This document shows positions 61,694-64,000 of a DNA stretch of 64,000 nt, in pieces; position 1 is the first letter of the stretch, and each line of letters starts with the position of its first letter. The notes beneath the pieces were generated by a model. The model did no database searches and was not told the DNA's origin. It saw only the letters and a program-made list of their open reading frames with translations. Origin of the DNA: Enterovirga aerilata (lineage in GTDB: Bacteria; Pseudomonadota; Alphaproteobacteria; Rhizobiales; Beijerinckiaceae); NCBI RefSeq assembly GCF_013044135.1, contig NZ_JABEPP010000003.1, positions 496,001 through 560,000 on the forward strand, in the 5' to 3' direction. Position numbers and translations under genes: made by a program.

Positions 61694-62149
61694 ATGCTGA
61701 GCGACATCTACAACCAGCGCATCCTGGAGCTCGCGGCGGATATCCCGCGGCTGGGCCGGCTGCCGCACCCGGACGGCACGGCGCGTGCCCATTCGAAGCT
61801 CTGCGGGTCGACCGTGACGGTGGATATCGCGACGGACGGCGAGGTCGTCACCGACTTCGCGCATGACGTGAAGGCCTGCGCGCTCGGGCAGGCTTCCTCG
61901 TCCATCATGGCGCGCCACGTGGTGGGCTCCACGGCGGCCGAGCTGCGCGGGCTGCGCGAGACGATGCGCAGGATGCTGAAGGAGAACGGCCCACCGCCGA
62001 GCGGGCGCTGGGCCGACCTCGCCGCGCTCGAGCCGGTCCGCGACTACAAGGCGCGCCACGCCTCGACGATGCTGACCTTCGATGCGGTGGTGGAGGCGCT
62101 CGACCAGGCGGAGGCGCGCCGGAGCGCCCCGCGCGAGGCCGCCGAATGA
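61694..62149 (+). CDS. NifU/IscU-type iron-sulfur scaffold-like protein
   Basis: A 151-residue protein, [20 protein letters not shown], with [20 protein letters not shown] and the cysteine in [20 protein letters not shown]. The third conserved cysteine of true IscU proteins is not visible in the C-terminal third, so it may be a scaffold variant. It overlaps yidD by four bases, a common arrangement in Hyphomicrobiales. Confidence 0.85.
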   Translation: MLSDIYNQRILELAADIPRLGRLPHPDGTARAHSKLCGSTVTVDIATDGEVVTDFAHDVKACALGQASSSIMARHVVGSTAAELRGLRETMRRMLKENGPPPSGRWADLAALEPVRDYKARHASTMLTFDAVVEALDQAEARRSAPREAAE

Positions 62150-62472
62150 CGGCCGGCAGCCTGGCCGGCGCCGCCGGCCGGCGCCTCGCGACGGGCCTGA
62201 TCCGCGCCTACCAGCTCACCTTCTCGGCCGTTGCCGGGCGGACCTGCCGGCATCTTCCCACCTGTTCGGATTACGCGGCCGAGGCGGTGCAGCGGCACGG
62301 CGTCTGGCCGGGCGCCTGGATGGCCGCCGCCCGGATCTGCCGCTGCGGGCCGGGCGGCAGCTCGGGCCTCGATTTCGTCTGCGAGGAGCTGCCCGAGCGC
62401 GCCGCCTGGTACCTGCCCTGGCGCTACGGCCGGTGGCGGGGCACGAACGCGACGCCGCCCTCCCGGCGCTGA
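62146..62472 (+). CDS. yidD: Membrane protein insertion efficiency factor YidD
   Basis: A 108-residue protein with the family signature LIRAYQLTFSAVAGRTCRHL followed by PTCSDYAAEAVQRHGVWPG, and RICRCGPGG. YidD assists YidC in inserting inner-membrane proteins. The N-terminus is slightly longer than usual. It begins four bases before the end of the scaffold gene. Confidence 0.93.
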   Translation: MTAGSLAGAAGRRLATGLIRAYQLTFSAVAGRTCRHLPTCSDYAAEAVQRHGVWPGAWMAAARICRCGPGGSSGLDFVCEELPERAAWYLPWRYGRWRGTNATPPSRR

Positions 62473-62488
62473 GCCTCGCGGTGCCGGC

Positions 62489-63469
62489 TCAGGAATTGCC
62501 GGCCAGAACCTCGATGTCGCGATCGAGGCCGCTCTCGACCTTGAACTCGCGGGTATAGACACGCCCGTCATGCCGGGCGATGACCATGTATTCGCCCTCG
62601 GCGAGGGTGACGGTCGGGAAGGCGCCGATCGCCTCGCGGATCACGTCGCCGCCGGGGGTCAGCACGCTGAACGCCGTGCCCGCGAAGGCCTCGCCGCCCG
62701 GTGCGGCGACGAGCTTGAGCGTGACCGTGGCGGCACGGTGGTTCACGGTCGCCTCGGTGAGACGACCGGCCTCGACCTTCAGGTCGACCCGCATGATGGC
62801 GTTCGATTCGCCGTAGGTCGAGACGACATGGTAGCTGCCCTCGGGCAGCCGGATGATCTCGCCCGCGCGGACATTGCCGACGACGAGCCGGCCCTCGCTG
62901 TCGTTGCCGACGGGAAGGAAGACCGAGAAGCTGAGGCGGTCGGGGCTGATCGGACTGTCCCCGATGGCGCCGGCGAGCTTGAGGGCGCCGCCGTTGACGG
63001 CGAGGCGCTCGGAGGCGCCGCCATTCGAGACGGAGATCCTCCTGGAGGCCGTGGCGAAGCCGTAGGCGACATGCACCGTGTAGCTGCCCGGGGACAGCGA
63101 GATCGTCGGCGCGGCCGCCGTCGATTTCGCGATCAGCTTGGGCCGGGCCTCGACGCCGCTCTCCGCGAAGACGCGCCAGACGAGGCCGGACCGGATGGGC
63201 CGGCCATCGGCCGAGAACACGGCGGCGAGCGACAGATTGGCCGCATCCGCCGCAGGAGCCGGGCCCGGCACGGCGGGCGGAGGCGGCGCGACCCCGATCG
63301 CGCCGCCGGGAAGCGGAATGGTCGGGGCGGCGGCCGGGGGTGGCGGCATCGTGCCGAGGAGGCCGTTGGGCGATGGCGCCGGCCCCGTCAGGCTCTGCGC
63401 CACCGCCGGCTGCGCGAGAAGCCCGAGCAGCGCCGCCGCAATCCCGAACCGCCTGAAACCCATCACCAT
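62489..63469 (-). CDS. Secreted beta-rich protein of unknown function (326 aa)
   Basis: A signal peptide (GIAAALLGLLAQPAVAQS) precedes a Pro-rich linker and three Ig- or transthyretin-like beta domains (for example SLSPGSYTVHVAYGFATASR, IRLPEGSYHVVSTYGESNA and VTLAEGEYMVIARHDGRVY). The repeats GSYTV, GSYHV and GEYMV show internal duplication. Such domains often bind other periplasmic proteins or glycans. No function is proposed. It follows the YfhO gene by 5 bp. Confidence 0.8.
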   Translation of the reverse strand: MVMGFRRFGIAAALLGLLAQPAVAQSLTGPAPSPNGLLGTMPPPPAAAPTIPLPGGAIGVAPPPPAVPGPAPAADAANLSLAAVFSADGRPIRSGLVWRVFAESGVEARPKLIAKSTAAAPTISLSPGSYTVHVAYGFATASRRISVSNGGASERLAVNGGALKLAGAIGDSPISPDRLSFSVFLPVGNDSEGRLVVGNVRAGEIIRLPEGSYHVVSTYGESNAIMRVDLKVEAGRLTEATVNHRAATVTLKLVAAPGGEAFAGTAFSVLTPGGDVIREAIGAFPTVTLAEGEYMVIARHDGRVYTREFKVESGLDRDIEVLAGNS

Positions 63470-63474
63470 TCCGT

Positions 63475-64000
63475 TCAGCGGGTCAGCGTCTCCGCCTCGC
63501 CGTCCTCGTCTTCGATCAGCCCGCTCGCGGCCGAGACCAGGTTCGCGACCGAGAGCGGGCGGAACTGGAACTCGACCCGGTGGCGGCCGGCCGGCACCTC
63601 GACGCCGCGGAAGAGCAGGTTCGCCCGCAGCATCCTGGCCGGCTTGCCGTCCACCGTGACCTCCCAGCCCGGATAATAGATGTCATGCAGGACGACGATG
63701 CTGTTGCGGTCCGTATCCACCTCGAGTGAGACGGCATTGCGGCGATAGCCGGCGACCTTCACGGACCCGACCGCCGGGTCCGGCTCGGTCGCGGTGTCCC
63801 GCACGCCGTAATCGCCCGCGAGCTCCGCGACCTGGTCCGATTCGATGAGCGCCGCCGAGCGACGGTCGAATTCCGGCATCTCCTCCTCGGAGAGCACCTT
63901 CTCCGAATCGACCGGGATCGCATGCGTCGCCAGATAGGCCCGGGGCGCCCCGGGGCTGAGCTGGTACACCCAGATCGGGCCCGAGCCGTAGAGGAGCTTC
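63475..64000 (-). CDS. YfhO-family membrane protein (N-terminus cut by window)
   Basis: Only the C-terminal 175 residues are present; the gene continues past position 64000. The region IVVLHDIYYPGWEVTVDGKP and RGVEVPAGRHRVEFQFRPLS matches the periplasmic C-terminal part of YfhO-type proteins, large polytopic membrane proteins (about 700-900 aa) proposed to act in cell-surface polysaccharide or lipid-linked glycan modification. The family call rests on this C-terminal motif. Confidence 0.75.
   Translation of the reverse strand, partial: KLLYGSGPIWVYQLSPGAPRAYLATHAIPVDSEKVLSEEEMPEFDRRSAALIESDQVAELAGDYGVRDTATEPDPAVGSVKVAGYRRNAVSLEVDTDRNSIVVLHDIYYPGWEVTVDGKPARMLRANLLFRGVEVPAGRHRVEFQFRPLSVANLVSAASGLIEDEDGEAETLTR

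Overview
The window joins two kinds of DNA. Positions 1 to about 50,088 are the right-hand part of an integrative and conjugative element (ICE) of the alphaproteobacterial traG/trb type. From about 50,089 to 64,000 the sequence is chromosomal backbone, with visibly higher G+C and almost pure G/C third codon positions. The backbone (two transglutaminase-like cysteine peptidases, PilZ, PAS_5, rhomboid, CBS, patatin, hisI, NifU-like scaffold, yidD) points to a high-GC member of the Hyphomicrobiales, perhaps near Methylobacteriaceae; I cannot name the genus.

ICE layout. 1-4.2 kb: a cold-shock protein and small conserved element proteins, ending at a strong terminator (4181-4212). 4.3-12.7 kb: a giant methylase/helicase of the strawberry-notch type, a Toprim protein, a DUF2493 protein, a membrane protein and SSB. 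12.9-14.9 kb: a regulatory and excision module matching the QseC/QseM/FseA/RdfS circuit of ICEMlSymR7A: an XRE regulator, a DUF2285 protein, a DUF6499-DUF2285 gene split by a +1 frameshift, and an excisionase-like protein. 14.9-21.2 kb: repA, parA, a small ribbon-helix-helix-like gene, DUF2840, traF, DUF736, a lytic transglycosylase, a candidate oriT and a relaxase. 21.2-33.4 kb: traG, copG and trbBCDEJKLFGI, the coupling protein and mating-pair apparatus. 33.5-49.3 kb is cargo: a LysR regulator, a complete kdpFABCDE potassium system with extra micro-ORFs and a ptsN-like gene, small DUF2188-like proteins, a dapA-like operon, an OmpL-like barrel and a FAH-family hydratase.

Right end of the element. 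A complete tRNA-Leu(UAA) gene (minus strand, 49625-49926) is interrupted by a 216-nt group I intron between U34 and A35. About 160 bp further on lies the 5' half of a different, intronless tRNA-Leu(UAA), cut just after its anticodon loop (50084-50122), with TGCACCTA repeats between them. I infer that the ICE integrated into the anticodon loop of the host tRNA-Leu(UAA), destroyed it, and supplies a replacement. The intron would hide the target sequence in that replacement from the element's integrase. This is the observation I rate highest.

Other points to follow are a candidate replication origin inside repA (DnaA-like box plus three 16-bp iterons), the likely programmed frameshift in the fseA-like gene, an 18-bp palindrome over the start codon of the XRE gene, and a decayed parDE locus in the backbone. 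The integrase and the left end of the element are not in this window.
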